This document shows, one piece after another, positions 24,338-33,582 of a DNA stretch of 64,000 nucleotides (position 1 is the first letter of the stretch; the number at the start of each line of letters is the position of its first letter). The position numbers were made by a program, and so were the translations under genes. The notes under the pieces are model-generated. The model had not been told where the DNA came from. It searched no databases and saw only the letters and a program-made list of their open reading frames with translations. Origin of the DNA: an uncultured Clostridia bacterium (lineage in GTDB: Bacteria > Bacillota > Clostridia > Christensenellales > Aristaeellaceae); NCBI GenBank assembly GCA_947166705.1, contig CAMVFE010000006.1, positions 1 through 64,000 of the forward strand, in the 5' to 3' direction.

Positions 24338-25357
24338 TACAGATTTCCTCTCCACAATCGAGCAGGGAATGATTTTTCTGACCGGATGGGGGCTTGGATT
24401 GCTGATCATGTCGATCATCCGCAGCGCGGCTTCCGTGCCGATCTCCGTGGTCGGCAGGGCAACGGTCGTCAGGGAAGGCTGAAGGTAAGCGGCAATTTCC
24501 CGATTATCGAAGCCTGCCACAGCGATATCCCCGGGAATGCGAAGTCCGGCGCCCATCAGCTCCGCCATACAGCCCGCGGCCATCAGGTCATTCATCGCAA
24601 AAACTGCGTCCGGCAGCGGATTCAGCTTCAGCAGTTCCTTCGTCTGTTCCGCTCCCGATTCGTATTCCCAGTCTCCATAGCGAATATACTCCTGGGGAAG
24701 CGCCAGCCCCGCCTGCTGCAGGGCCATCTGAATCCCGAGCAGGCGCTGCGCCGTGGGATAGGAATGCGGATGGCCGGCAATGACCGCGATGCGCCTGCGT
24801 CCCCGGCCCAGCAGATACCGGACCATGTCAGCCGCGGAATCCCTGTTTGAATAAGTCACATAGGTATCTGATTCCGTTCCATGGGAATAGGCAAACACGA
24901 GCGGCGTATCCATGGGATCGAAGAGGTAGTCCAGGTGGCGGTCGTGCATGGCCACGTAAATAATGCCGTCCACGTCCGAGGCCTGAAGGAGATTCAGTCC
25001 GTCATTGATCCGCCGGCGATAGGTACCGATCTTTTCGTATTGATTGTACAGTTTCTCCAGCAGGTGGAGATCATAAAGGATGGTTTTGTATCCGCCTTTG
25101 GAAAGCGCTTCGCTGATACCGCTGACGATCGCGGATACGGGCAGCCCCCGGATGTCCTCCACAAGGACGCCGATGGTGTGCGTCTGTCCGAGGCGGAGGG
25201 ATTTGGCCAGCGTGTTCGGTTTGTAGTTGATCCGGGAAATGGCCTGGAGAACCCGTTCCGTCGTCTCCGGCGAAAGCTTCTTGGATCCGTTGATCACATG
25301 GGAGACAGTGGCTGTCGATACCCCGGCCAGAACCGCGACATCCCGCATCGTTGCCAT
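24335..25357 (-). CDS. LacI-family regulator of the arabinoxylan-oligosaccharide locus
   Basis: A 340-residue LacI repressor: HTH ATMRDVAVLAGVSTATVSHVING at the N terminus, hinge YKPNTLAKSLRLGQTHTIGVLVEDI, then the sensor domain (GIIYVAMHDR, GRRRIAVIAGHPHSYPTAQRLLG, DAVFAMNDLMAAGCMAELMG, AVAGFDNREIAAYLQPSLTTV). The ATG at 25357 is preceded by TGGAGGCGG at good spacing; an extension to 25435 lacks an RBS. It is divergent from the importer operon, with two GGTTAA palindromes between them. Confidence 0.93.
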   Translation of the reverse strand: MATMRDVAVLAGVSTATVSHVINGSKKLSPETTERVLQAISRINYKPNTLAKSLRLGQTHTIGVLVEDIRGLPVSAIVSGISEALSKGGYKTILYDLHLLEKLYNQYEKIGTYRRRINDGLNLLQASDVDGIIYVAMHDRHLDYLFDPMDTPLVFAYSHGTESDTYVTYSNRDSAADMVRYLLGRGRRRIAVIAGHPHSYPTAQRLLGIQMALQQAGLALPQEYIRYGDWEYESGAEQTKELLKLNPLPDAVFAMNDLMAAGCMAELMGAGLRIPGDIAVAGFDNREIAAYLQPSLTTVALPTTEIGTEAALRMIDMISNPSPHPVRKIIPCSIVERKSV

Positions 25358-25426
25358 AGAAACACCGCCTCCAGGTAAAACGTTTAAACAGATTATATCC
25401 GCGGCCCCGAAATCTGTCAAGGCGAA

Positions 25427-25524
25427 GGTTAACAAATTAACCGATATAAAACAACGGAAAAGGGCTTGACGGGACTCTTTTTTGATGCTATCGTATGGGC
25501 AGCGAGATGGTTAATCGTGTAACC
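25427..25524. promoter_or_regulatory. two LacI-type operators (GGTTAA palindromes)
   Basis: Site 1 is GGTTAA-CAAA-TTAACC (25427-25442), a perfect palindrome. Site 2 is GGTTA-ATCGTG-TAACC (25509-25524). They bracket the importer promoter, with site 2 just past the expected transcription start. Confidence 0.78.
25466..25494 (+). promoter_or_regulatory. sigma-A promoter of the second ABC operon
   Basis: TTGACG (25466-25471), 17-bp spacer, TATCGT (25489-25494). It is flanked by the two palindromic operators. Confidence 0.7.
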
Positions 25525-25560
25525 ACCATCAAAAAAACAATTTTCAGAGGAGGAAGAACC

Positions 25561-26880
25561 ATGAAGAAACTGTTGGCAATCGTGCTTTGCCTGGCGCTGG
25601 CGCTGCCGGCGCTCGCGCTGGCGGAAGGCGACGGGCGGGTCCATATCACCTACTCCTTCTGGGGTGATCAGACCGAATTTGAGAGCGTGCAGAAGGTTCT
25701 GGATGAATACAACCAGATGCAGGACAAGGTTTTTGTCGAACCCATGCAGATCGCCAACGAACAGTACACGGAAACGCTGGTCAACTACGCGATCGCGGAT
25801 CAGCTGCCGGACTGCGGCATGGTGAACGAAAACTCCGTGCTGTACTTTGCCCGGAACGGCGTCATGGCCGACGTGTCCGACATGTATGCCGGCGAGGAGC
25901 TCCAGCCCATGGACTGCATCACCTTCAAGGATGACGGGACTCCGGTCGGCTACTCCAGCTGCAACGAAATCCTCATCATGTACTACAACAAGGATATGTT
26001 TGACGCGGCCGGCGAGCCTTATCCCTCCGCGGACAAGCCCTACACCTGGGACGAGTTCGTGGAAGTCGCAAAGCGGCTCACCTTCGACGAAGCCGGAAAG
26101 CATCCCGGCGAGGAAGGCTTCAACCCCGAAAAGATCGTGCAGTACGGCGCCTTTGTGAACAACTGGACCTGGCAGATGGAAGTCTGGGCCCTGTCCAACG
26201 GCGGCGCGTGGTTCTCCGACGACGGCAAGCAGTGCCTGATCAACAGCCCCGAGGTCATCGAGTCCATCCAGAAGGTGGCCGACCTGGCCCTGGTGGAGCA
26301 CGTCGCTCCGCTCAACGTGATTCCCGAGGACAACGGGGTGGGCGTTGGCATCGGCAGCAAGACCGTCGCCATGACCACGGACGGCACCTGGCGCCTGGGA
26401 ACCGATTTCCCGAACCTGGACATCAACTACGGCATCGCGCCGCTGCCCGTGATGAAGGAAGAGGTCACCCTGTGCACGTCCGGCCTGACCGGCGTGTTCA
26501 AGGGCAAGCACCAGCAGGAAGCCTATGACTTTGTCAAATGGTACACCCGTGAGGAAAGCAACTGGGATTCCCTTGTGCTGACAGGCATCTGGCTGCCCAA
26601 GAGCGAATACTTCTACAAGACCGAGGAAGGCATCAGCAAGTGGCTGGGCAACGAAAAGTATCCCTACAACAAGGACATGGAAACCGGCCGGAAGGTGCTG
26701 GTGGATTACACCATGAACAACGCGAAGCCCGCCTGCTGGTACTACACCCCCAACACCCAGATCACCACCAACGAGATCCTGTTCACCGCGCTGCAGAGCG
26801 TGTGGAGCGGCGAACGCACGGCCGAGGATGTCATCAACGAGATCTATCCCGATCTGTGCGAAGCGATTCAGATCGACTGA
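25561..26880 (+). CDS. ABC importer substrate-binding protein (arabinoxylan-oligosaccharide locus)
   Basis: A 439-residue family-1 solute-binding protein. The signal peptide MKKLLAIVLCLALALPALA ends near ALAEG, and no lipobox is present. Body motifs: ITYSFWGDQTEFESVQKVLDEYNQ, GTPVGYSSCNEILIMYYNKDMFDAAGEPYP, TWDEFVEVAKRLT, MTTDGTWRLGTDFP and YDFVKWYTREES. The RBS is AGGAGGAAG; an in-frame ATG 66 bp upstream falls before the operator and is not a sensible start. The neighbours (GH8, GH127, two permeases) point to arabino- or xylo-oligosaccharides as ligand. The operon has no ATPase gene. Confidence 0.93.
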   Translation: MKKLLAIVLCLALALPALALAEGDGRVHITYSFWGDQTEFESVQKVLDEYNQMQDKVFVEPMQIANEQYTETLVNYAIADQLPDCGMVNENSVLYFARNGVMADVSDMYAGEELQPMDCITFKDDGTPVGYSSCNEILIMYYNKDMFDAAGEPYPSADKPYTWDEFVEVAKRLTFDEAGKHPGEEGFNPEKIVQYGAFVNNWTWQMEVWALSNGGAWFSDDGKQCLINSPEVIESIQKVADLALVEHVAPLNVIPEDNGVGVGIGSKTVAMTTDGTWRLGTDFPNLDINYGIAPLPVMKEEVTLCTSGLTGVFKGKHQQEAYDFVKWYTREESNWDSLVLTGIWLPKSEYFYKTEEGISKWLGNEKYPYNKDMETGRKVLVDYTMNNAKPACWYYTPNTQITTNEILFTALQSVWSGERTAEDVINEIYPDLCEAIQID

Positions 26881-26896
26881 GGCTACGGTACTTTCC

Positions 26897-26930
26897 GATG
26901 GGGGAACGCGTCCGCGTTCCCCCATCTTCA
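26897..26930 (+). terminator. intercistronic hairpin after the second binding-protein gene
   Basis: GATGGGGGAACGC / GCGTTCCCCCATC with a 4-base loop, about 26897-26926, then TTC. It occupies the same position as the hairpin at 7447 in the first importer operon. The T tract is poor, so mRNA stabilisation of the upstream cistron is at least as likely as termination. Confidence 0.65.
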
Positions 26931-26959
26931 GGCAGGACGAGAGTCTGGAGGGATGATGC

Positions 26960-27877
26960 ATGACGGCGCTGCCAAAGAGACATACGGTTCGGTATAACCG
27001 GGCGGAGACCCGGGCGGCATGGATCTGCCTGCTGCCGTCGGTGATCGGCCTGATCTGTATCACCTATATCCCGATGATCGCTTCCTTTACCCTGAGCCTG
27101 TTCAGCTGGAACGGCCTCGGGGAGATGAAATACCTCGGCCTGGACAACTATATCCGCCTGTTTACCCGGGACACGAAATTCTACGGGTCCCTGCTGACGA
27201 CGCTGGAATACGCAAGCCTCTCCGTCGTCGGCAGTATTATCTACTCCATGATCATCGCCATGCTGCTGAACAGGAAGGTGCCCGCGCGCGGTTTTTTCCG
27301 CGCGGTCTTCTACCTTCCCTACGTGCTGCCGGTGCTGGCTGTTTATCTCGGCTGGAAATGGCTCTTTGATTATAATCACGGACTGTTCAACTACCTGATT
27401 AAGCTGGGCGGCGGCATATCGGTGAAATTCCTGGACTCGAGCGCCATGGTCACGCCTTCCCTGGCGCTGATCGCCGTATGGCTCAGCGGAAACCTGATCG
27501 TCATCTTTCTGGCCGGACTGCAGAACGTTCCCCGGACCTACCACGAGGCGGCGGAGATCGACGGGGCGAACGCCTGGCAGCGCTTCTGGAGGATCACCAT
27601 TCCCTGCATGACCCCGATCATTTTTTACAACCTGCTGATGAGCCTTGTCACCAACCTGCAGGTGATCACCCCGGCGCTTTCGCTGACCCAGGGCGGCCCC
27701 GGCACCGGAAGCTATTATATGTGCTATATGCTCTACTCCCAGGCCTTCAAGTCCCATAAATACGGATACGGCAGCGCGGTCGCCGTGCTCCTGTTCCTGA
27801 TCATCGCCGTGTTCACCGGTATTCTGTTCGCCACCAGCAAGGGCTGGATTTTCTACGAGGGGGATGAGAAGGAATGA
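26960..27877 (+). CDS. sugar ABC transporter permease (MalF/UgpA type)
   Basis: A 305-residue inner membrane permease. Spans include AAWICLLPSVIGLICITYIPMIASFTLSLF, VVGSIIYSMIIAMLLN, AVFYLPYVLPVLAVYLGWKWLF and AVAVLLFLIIAVFTGILF. The EAA loop is TYHEAAEIDGANAWQRFWRITIPCMTP. It follows the binding-protein gene after a hairpin and overlaps the next permease by 4 bp. Confidence 0.93.
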   Translation: MTALPKRHTVRYNRAETRAAWICLLPSVIGLICITYIPMIASFTLSLFSWNGLGEMKYLGLDNYIRLFTRDTKFYGSLLTTLEYASLSVVGSIIYSMIIAMLLNRKVPARGFFRAVFYLPYVLPVLAVYLGWKWLFDYNHGLFNYLIKLGGGISVKFLDSSAMVTPSLALIAVWLSGNLIVIFLAGLQNVPRTYHEAAEIDGANAWQRFWRITIPCMTPIIFYNLLMSLVTNLQVITPALSLTQGGPGTGSYYMCYMLYSQAFKSHKYGYGSAVAVLLFLIIAVFTGILFATSKGWIFYEGDEKE

Positions 27878-28755
27878 GCGTGCATACCGCGATTCAAAAA
27901 CGCCGGGGACGCATGCTGTCCAAATCGCGGCGCGAAAAAACGGTCGGCATCCTGTGCCTGATCCTGCTGATCGCGCTCGCCCTGATGGTGATGTTCCCGA
28001 TCTACTGGATTTTCCGTTCCTCCCTCATGTCGAACGGGGAGCTGTATGCTTATCCGCCTGCCTTCACGCCGCCCGCCTGGCGGTTCGAAAACTATCCGGA
28101 AACACTGAAATCCTTCGAATATCTGAAATTCCTGGGGAATACGATGACCATCCTGATCCCCGCGGTCGCGGGAGCGGTGGTCACGGCCACGATGGGCGGC
28201 TACGCCTTTGCGAGGCTCCGCTTCCGCGGCCAAAAATTCCTCTTTACATTGTGCGTGGGCTCCATGCTGCTTCCGAGCATGGTCACGCTGATCCCCATTT
28301 TCCTGGCCTGGTCCAGGCTGGGCCTGGTCAATACCTACTGGCCGCTGATCCTGCCGCATTTCTGCGGGGGCGGCGCGTTCAACATTTTCCTGATCCGGCA
28401 GTTCGTCAAAACGGTGCCCCGCGAACTGGACGAAGCGGCGACGATCGACGGCTGCGGATATTTCAGGATCCTGGTTTTTATCATTGTTCCGGCGATCAAG
28501 TCAGCCATGATTGTGGTGGGCCTTCTGAAATTTATCGAGCTGTGGAACGACCTGCTTCAGCAGGTCACCTATATCACCCGCAGGGACCGGTATACCCTGG
28601 CGCTGGGGCTCAATATTTTCCGGGGATCGTTTAACGACGACTGGTCCAGCATCATGTGCGCGACCTGCCTTTCCTTTATTCCCGGCATTGTGTTTTACCT
28701 GATCGGACAGAAATATTTTGTGGAAGGCATTGTGATGACCGGGATGAAGAACTGA
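27874..28755 (+). CDS. sugar ABC transporter permease (MalG/UgpE type)
   Basis: A 293-residue inner membrane permease. It has a basic N terminus (IQKRRGRMLSKSRREK), spans LCLILLIALALMVMFPIYWIFRSSLM and others, MGGYAFARLRFRGQKFLF, the EAA loop ELDEAATIDGCGYFRILVFIIVPAI, and the usual ending GQKYFVEGIVMTGMKN. It overlaps the upstream permease at ATGA, and the GH127 gene starts 17 bp downstream. Confidence 0.94.
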   Translation: MSVHTAIQKRRGRMLSKSRREKTVGILCLILLIALALMVMFPIYWIFRSSLMSNGELYAYPPAFTPPAWRFENYPETLKSFEYLKFLGNTMTILIPAVAGAVVTATMGGYAFARLRFRGQKFLFTLCVGSMLLPSMVTLIPIFLAWSRLGLVNTYWPLILPHFCGGGAFNIFLIRQFVKTVPRELDEAATIDGCGYFRILVFIIVPAIKSAMIVVGLLKFIELWNDLLQQVTYITRRDRYTLALGLNIFRGSFNDDWSSIMCATCLSFIPGIVFYLIGQKYFVEGIVMTGMKN

Positions 28756-28772
28756 CGGGAGGAGGAAAATCC

Positions 28773-30677
28773 ATGCCGATCCGGGAAGTGTCCGTGCGGA
28801 ATGTCAGGATCTCCGACGATTTCTGGTCGCCCCGCCAGGCGCTTGTTACCGACGTGACCGTTCCGTATATGGAAAAAATACTGCGGGACGAAGTGCCCGA
28901 AGCCAGAAAATCCCACGCCGTCAGCAATTTCCGCATGGCCGCGGGCGAGGAGTCCGGAACGTTCTACGGAATGGTTTTTCAGGACAGCGACGCGGCCAAA
29001 TGGCTGGAGGCGGCCGCCTATTCCCTGCTTCTGAAGCCGGACCGCGAACTGGCGGAGCGGGTGGATGAGCTGGTGGCGCTCATCGGCCGCTGCCAGCAGG
29101 AAGACGGATATCTGAATACCTATTTTACAGTCAGGGAGCCCGGGAAACGCTGGACCAACCTGCTGGAATGCCATGAGCTCTACTGTGCCGGGCACATGCT
29201 GGAAGCCGGCGCCGCGCTGCACGAAGCCGCCGGAAAGGATGAGCTGCTCCGGATCTGCATCCGTCTGGCCGATCACATCTGCGACCGGTTTGAGAAGGAA
29301 GAGGGCATTCCCGGGCATCAGGAGATTGAAATCGGGCTGCTCCGCCTGTTCCGCGCGACCGGAAGGACGCGCTACCGGGATATGGCGCTGCGTTTCCTGG
29401 ACATGCGGGGGCAGGATCCGGAATGGTTTGTCCGGCACACGCCGCCCCATCCGGGGATTCATTACGGCGGATATGATATCGACCCCGCGGATACGGCGTA
29501 CAACCAGTCGGATGTCCCGGTGCGGGAGCAGACGACGGCCCGCGGGCACGCCGTGCGGCAGCTGTATCTGCTCACAGCCATGGCGGACGCCGCCGCGGAA
29601 ACCGGGGACCGGGCTTTGCTGGATGCCTGCCGGCGCCTGTTCGACAATATTACGCAAAGGCAGATGTACGTGACCGGCGCGGTCGGTTCATCCGCGCATC
29701 ATGAGGCCTTTACCGTGGATTATGACCTGCCGCCGGACAGGTGCTACGGGGAAACCTGCGCTTCCGTCGCCATGGTGTTCTTTGCCCGCAGCCTGCTCCG
29801 GAACCGTCCGGACGGACAGTATGCCGACCTGATGGAGCTGGAGCTGTTCAACGCAGCCCTGGCGGGCATGCAGCTGGACGGGAAACGCTTCTTTTACGTC
29901 AATCCCCTGGAAGTGGATACGCGGGTCTCCGGCCGGGTTCCGGGCTATAAGCACGTGCTGCCCAGGCGCCCGCCCTGGCACGACTGCGCCTGCTGCCCGC
30001 CCAATCTGGCCAGGCTGATCACATCCCTGGGCGGATATCTCTGGAGCGAGGACGAAGGCGCCGTATACAGCCATCTGTTCGTCGGGAGCGAGGCCTCGAC
30101 GCGCTTCGGCCGCATTCGCTTGGAAACCGGATATCCATGGCGGGGAAATGTTGATTACACGGTCGTGGACGGAGGAGATTTCACGCTGGCGGTCCACATT
30201 CCGGGGCACGTGACGGATTATACCCTGACGGTCAACCGCCGGACGGAAGATTATCCGGTCCGGGACGGATACGTTTATATCCGGCGCGCCTGGCAGGCCG
30301 GAGATACCGTGGCGCTGGCCTTTGAAATGCCGGTTCGGAGGCTCCGCGCCGACATCCGGGTGCGCAGCTGCGCCGGTAAAACGGCGCTGGCCAGGGGGCC
30401 GCTCATTTACTGCTTCGAGGAAACGGATCAGGAGGAACCGTTATTCTCTGTCTTTATCTCTCCCGAAGGAAAGATCGATCCCGCGCCCTCGCTGCCCGGG
30501 CTGCCAGAGGAAATCGTCTGCCTGTCCATGGAAGGATACGCGGATGTCTCACCCGGCACGCAGTACGGCCCGGGCCCGCTCGGGAGGAAACCGTGCCGGC
30601 TGAAGGCCGTCCCCTATTTTGCCTGGGCCAACCGCGCTCCCGGCAGCATGGCTGTGTGGATTCGGGAGCAGCGCTGA
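28773..30677 (+). CDS. GH127 beta-L-arabinofuranosidase (DUF1680)
   Basis: A 634-residue cytoplasmic protein of the DUF1680/GH127 family. The metal- and nucleophile-bearing residues can be read: Glu327 and Cys329 in CYGETCASVAM, then Cys405, Cys407 and Cys408 in HDCACCPPNLARLI. This matches the ExC ... CxCC set of the Bifidobacterium enzyme HypBA1, in which the middle Cys of the last cluster is the nucleophile. The barrel core includes DGYLNTYFTV and LLECHELYCAGHMLEAGAALHEA. The ATG at 28773 has RBS GGGAGGAGG; the longer frame overlaps the permease. It would remove L-arabinofuranose from imported oligosaccharides and closes the operon. Confidence 0.92.
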   Translation: MPIREVSVRNVRISDDFWSPRQALVTDVTVPYMEKILRDEVPEARKSHAVSNFRMAAGEESGTFYGMVFQDSDAAKWLEAAAYSLLLKPDRELAERVDELVALIGRCQQEDGYLNTYFTVREPGKRWTNLLECHELYCAGHMLEAGAALHEAAGKDELLRICIRLADHICDRFEKEEGIPGHQEIEIGLLRLFRATGRTRYRDMALRFLDMRGQDPEWFVRHTPPHPGIHYGGYDIDPADTAYNQSDVPVREQTTARGHAVRQLYLLTAMADAAAETGDRALLDACRRLFDNITQRQMYVTGAVGSSAHHEAFTVDYDLPPDRCYGETCASVAMVFFARSLLRNRPDGQYADLMELELFNAALAGMQLDGKRFFYVNPLEVDTRVSGRVPGYKHVLPRRPPWHDCACCPPNLARLITSLGGYLWSEDEGAVYSHLFVGSEASTRFGRIRLETGYPWRGNVDYTVVDGGDFTLAVHIPGHVTDYTLTVNRRTEDYPVRDGYVYIRRAWQAGDTVALAFEMPVRRLRADIRVRSCAGKTALARGPLIYCFEETDQEEPLFSVFISPEGKIDPAPSLPGLPEEIVCLSMEGYADVSPGTQYGPGPLGRKPCRLKAVPYFAWANRAPGSMAVWIREQR

Positions 30678-30705
30678 AAGCCGGCAGGCCCGAGCGGCCC
30701 CGCCC

Positions 30706-30742
30706 GCCGGGGAAGCTTCATTCCCCGGCGCAGCGCTTCTTT
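30706..30742 (+). terminator. terminator after the GH127 gene
   Basis: GCCGGGGAA (30706-30714), loop GCTTCA, TTCCCCGGC (30721-30729), with a T5 tract at 30738. A second overlapping hairpin GCGCTTC...GAAGCGC follows immediately. Confidence 0.65.
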
Positions 30743-30808
30743 TTCCGGAGGAAGCGCTTCATGCCTCTTCACAGCACTTCATTTTCCGACAAAAACTGAA
30801 AAACAGGC

Positions 30809-30837
30809 TTGATTCTGATCAAAGTGTTCAGTAAAAT
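30809..30837 (+). promoter_or_regulatory. sigma-A promoter upstream of the AlkZ-related gene
   Basis: TTGATT (30809-30814), 17-bp spacer, TAAAAT (30832-30837), 65 bp before the start codon. Confidence 0.7.
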
Positions 30838-30902
30838 CATTCTGCTATCCTGCGATAAAGGCATCTTCACCGGGAGCAGGCAGGAGACCGGAAGGAAAAA
30901 CG

Positions 30903-31619
30903 ATGGACGGAGACTGGAACTTAAGCGGCTGCGGAAGGAACGACCCGAACCGCCTGAAATCACCGGAGGAAGCGGCGGATCTGGTTCGGAAGATCGGCTT
31001 CCTTCCGCTTTTTTCTGTCGGAATACCGGGCTTTTCCGTGGAGGAGCGCGTGCTTCCCTTCGACTGGTGGACGGAAGATCCGGAGCGGGATCCGTGGATC
31101 TGGCGGATGACGCTGGCGGAGTACGGCGATATCGCTTACGGCAAATTCTTTGACCGGAAGGCGGGCTTCGTTTCAAAGGAATGGTTTCCGGACTTTGCCA
31201 ACTACCGGAGGGACGGATACGACGCCGAGGGCCTGTACGAGGACGGAAAGATGAAGGGCGGCGCAAAGAAGATCCTGGACGCCCTGGAGCTGGATGAAAA
31301 CGCGGTCAGCCTGGAGCTCATGTCCGGGCAGCTTCGGAAGCGCGCCGGCGTGGAGAAGGGCTTCGACGGGCTGCTGATTGACCTTCAGATGCAGTCCTTC
31401 CTGCTCATCAGCGGATTCCGGCAGAAGCGGAACAAAAAAGGGGTTCCCTACGGCTGGCATCTGCCGTCCTTCACGACCCCGGAAACCAGGTGGGGATACG
31501 ATTTCGTGAACAGCGCGGAGACCCTGCCGGATGAATCGTACCGGCGGATCGCGGCGCAGGTCGGGCGGTATTTTCCGGACGCGGATGAAAAAGCGCTCAG
31601 AAAAGCGCTGAAAAGATAA
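30903..31619 (+). CDS. AlkZ-related protein, function unknown
   Basis: A 238-residue cytoplasmic protein. Motifs: [73 protein letters not shown], and [28 protein letters not shown] ... [16 protein letters not shown] recall this pattern in a Bacillota family labelled AlkZ-related, distant relatives of winged-helix DNA glycosylases that act on interstrand crosslinks. The catalytic QxQ/QxD motif of true AlkZ is not obvious, so glycosylase activity is doubtful. It has its own promoter; the RBS is GGAAGGAAAAACG-like and modest. Confidence 0.65.
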   Translation: MDGDWNLSGCGRNDPNRLKSPEEAADLVRKIGFLPLFSVGIPGFSVEERVLPFDWWTEDPERDPWIWRMTLAEYGDIAYGKFFDRKAGFVSKEWFPDFANYRRDGYDAEGLYEDGKMKGGAKKILDALELDENAVSLELMSGQLRKRAGVEKGFDGLLIDLQMQSFLLISGFRQKRNKKGVPYGWHLPSFTTPETRWGYDFVNSAETLPDESYRRIAAQVGRYFPDADEKALRKALKR

Positions 31620-31761
31620 AAGCACAGGGGCTGAAAGCGCCGGCCGGCGGCGGGCGTTCCGGGGGAGGGAGAGATCCATGGTCCCGCGCCGGTCCGGCAG
31701 GAAAACCCCGGATGGAAGCAGAATAAAAGGAAAGACCCACGCAAAAGGAGGATACACCGCC

Positions 31762-32829
31762 ATGACCGTATCAGAAGCGGACAGAAACAGCTGCAGCGTC
31801 CATCTTTCCGAAGACGGGCGCAGCGTGGTTATTCTTGATCAGACGAAGCTGCCCAACCGGCAGGAATGGCTTTCCCTTTACCGGATCGATGAGCTGTGCG
31901 CCGCGATCAAATCCCTGGCCGTGCGGGGGGCGCCGGCGATCGGCATCTTTGCCGGCTACGCCGTGTACGTGCTGGCCGTACGGAAGGAAACGGAGGATCC
32001 GGACGCCCTGCGCGCGTACCTGGAGGCGGAGGGGGAAACCCTGAGCCGGGCCCGGCCCACGGCCGTGAACCTGTCCTGGGCGGTCAGCCGGATGCTCCGG
32101 GCGCTCCGGGACAACCCCGGGGCGGATGTTTCCCGGATCCGGTCCCTGCTGCGGGAGGAGGCGCTGGCCATCCACGACGAGGATATCCGGATGTGCACCC
32201 GGATTTCCGAATACGGACTGTCCCTGGTAAAGCCCGGGGACGGAATTCTGACCCACTGCAACGCGGGTCCCCTCGCCACCTCCAAATACGGCACCGCCAT
32301 CGGCCCGGTGCTGCTGGGCAAAGAGCGGGGCATCGACCTAAAGGTCTTTTCCGATGAGACCCGCCCGCTGCTGCAGGGCGCGCGGCTCACCTCCTACGAG
32401 CTGCAGCGGGCCGGCGTGGACGTGACGCTGATCTGCGACAACATGGCCAGCATCGTCATGAAGAACGGCTGGGTGCAGGCGTGCTTCGTGGGATGCGACC
32501 GGATCGCCGCCAACGGGGATTTCGCCAACAAGATCGGCACCTCCGGCGTGGCGATCCTGGCCCGGCATTACGGCATTCCCTTCTACACCCTCGGCCCGAC
32601 CTCCACGATCGACATGAACTGCCCGACCGGGGACGATATCCGCATCGAGCAGCGGGATCCGGAGGAGATCAAAACCATGTGGTACCGGGAGCCCATGGCC
32701 CTGCCGGAGGTAAAGTGCTACAATCCCGCCTTCGACGTGACGGATCACGAGCTGGTGACCGCGATCGTCACGGACCGGGGAATCGTCTATCCGCCCTTTG
32801 ACGTGAATCTTCAAAAACTATTTGCCTGA
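31762..32829 (+). CDS. mtnA: S-methyl-5-thioribose-1-phosphate isomerase family
   Basis: A 355-residue member of the MtnA/eIF2B-alpha family. [41 protein letters not shown] with the catalytic Cys, [32 protein letters not shown] with the catalytic Asp, [32 protein letters not shown], and [22 protein letters not shown] are all family hallmarks. The ATG at 31762 follows AAAGGAGG; the frame extends upstream without an RBS. It is followed after 14 bp by a purine nucleoside phosphorylase, suggesting salvage of methylthioadenosine or 5'-deoxyadenosine: phosphorolysis, then aldose-ketose isomerisation. No further mtn genes are nearby. Confidence 0.93.
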   Translation: MTVSEADRNSCSVHLSEDGRSVVILDQTKLPNRQEWLSLYRIDELCAAIKSLAVRGAPAIGIFAGYAVYVLAVRKETEDPDALRAYLEAEGETLSRARPTAVNLSWAVSRMLRALRDNPGADVSRIRSLLREEALAIHDEDIRMCTRISEYGLSLVKPGDGILTHCNAGPLATSKYGTAIGPVLLGKERGIDLKVFSDETRPLLQGARLTSYELQRAGVDVTLICDNMASIVMKNGWVQACFVGCDRIAANGDFANKIGTSGVAILARHYGIPFYTLGPTSTIDMNCPTGDDIRIEQRDPEEIKTMWYREPMALPEVKCYNPAFDVTDHELVTAIVTDRGIVYPPFDVNLQKLFA

Positions 32830-32843
32830 AGGAGGTTGTTTCC

Positions 32844-33575
32844 ATGATGACTGCTTCTCCGTCCGCCTGCATTGAACTGAAGGAAGGCACCCACGTAGCC
32901 AAAGTGGTGCTGATGCCGGGGGATCCGCTCCGGGCGAAATTTGTGGCGGAGCACTATCTTGAGAACTGCGTGCTGTTCAACGACGTACGGAACATGCTGG
33001 GCTACACCGGCACCTACGAGGGGAAGGAAGTATCGGTGATGGGCTCCGGGATGGGCATTCCCTCCTTCACCCTTTACGCCCAGGAGCTGTTCCGCTTCTT
33101 CGGGGTGGAGGCCATCATCCGGATCGGCTCCGCGGGCGGCATCAGCGACGACATCCGCGTGCGGGACCTGGTGATCGCCATGTCCTCCTCCACCAATTCC
33201 ACCATGGCCACCTCCTACGACCTGCCGGGCATCGTCGCGCCGACGGCCAGCTACGACCTGCTGCGGGAGGCGGTGAAGGCGGCAGAGGAAATCGGCGTCC
33301 GTCCCCGGGTGGGCACGGTATACAGCTCCGACTTCTTCTATCATCCGGACCGGGAGGTCAATCAGAAGGCAAAAGCCCTCGGCCACCTGGCGGTGGAGAT
33401 GGAATCCGCCGGGCTGTATCTGACCGCCATGGCGGAGCGGAAGAAGGCCCTCGCCCTGTTCCAGATCTCCGACCACGTGTTCACCGGGGAAGCGCTGAGC
33501 GCGGCGGAGCGGCAGGACGGCTTCCGCGAGATGATGGAGGTCGCCCTGAAAACCGCGGTCCGCATTGACATCTGA
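32844..33575 (+). CDS. deoD: purine-nucleoside phosphorylase
   Basis: A 243-residue hexameric-type (DeoD) phosphorylase. It shows VVLMPGDPLRAKFVAEHYLEN with the phosphate-binding GDPxRA, VMGSGMGIPSFTLYAQEL, IIRIGSAGGIS, GTVYSSDFFYHPD, AVEMESAGLYLTA, the nucleoside-binding Glu, and ISDHVFTGEALSAAERQ with the catalytic Asp. It cleaves purine (deoxy)nucleosides with phosphate. The RBS is GAAGGAGGT. It is co-transcribed with mtnA, and the stop is 8 bp from the start of a truncated gene. Confidence 0.95.
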   Translation: MMTASPSACIELKEGTHVAKVVLMPGDPLRAKFVAEHYLENCVLFNDVRNMLGYTGTYEGKEVSVMGSGMGIPSFTLYAQELFRFFGVEAIIRIGSAGGISDDIRVRDLVIAMSSSTNSTMATSYDLPGIVAPTASYDLLREAVKAAEEIGVRPRVGTVYSSDFFYHPDREVNQKAKALGHLAVEMESAGLYLTAMAERKKALALFQISDHVFTGEALSAAERQDGFREMMEVALKTAVRIDI

Positions 33576-33582
33576 GGAGGGC

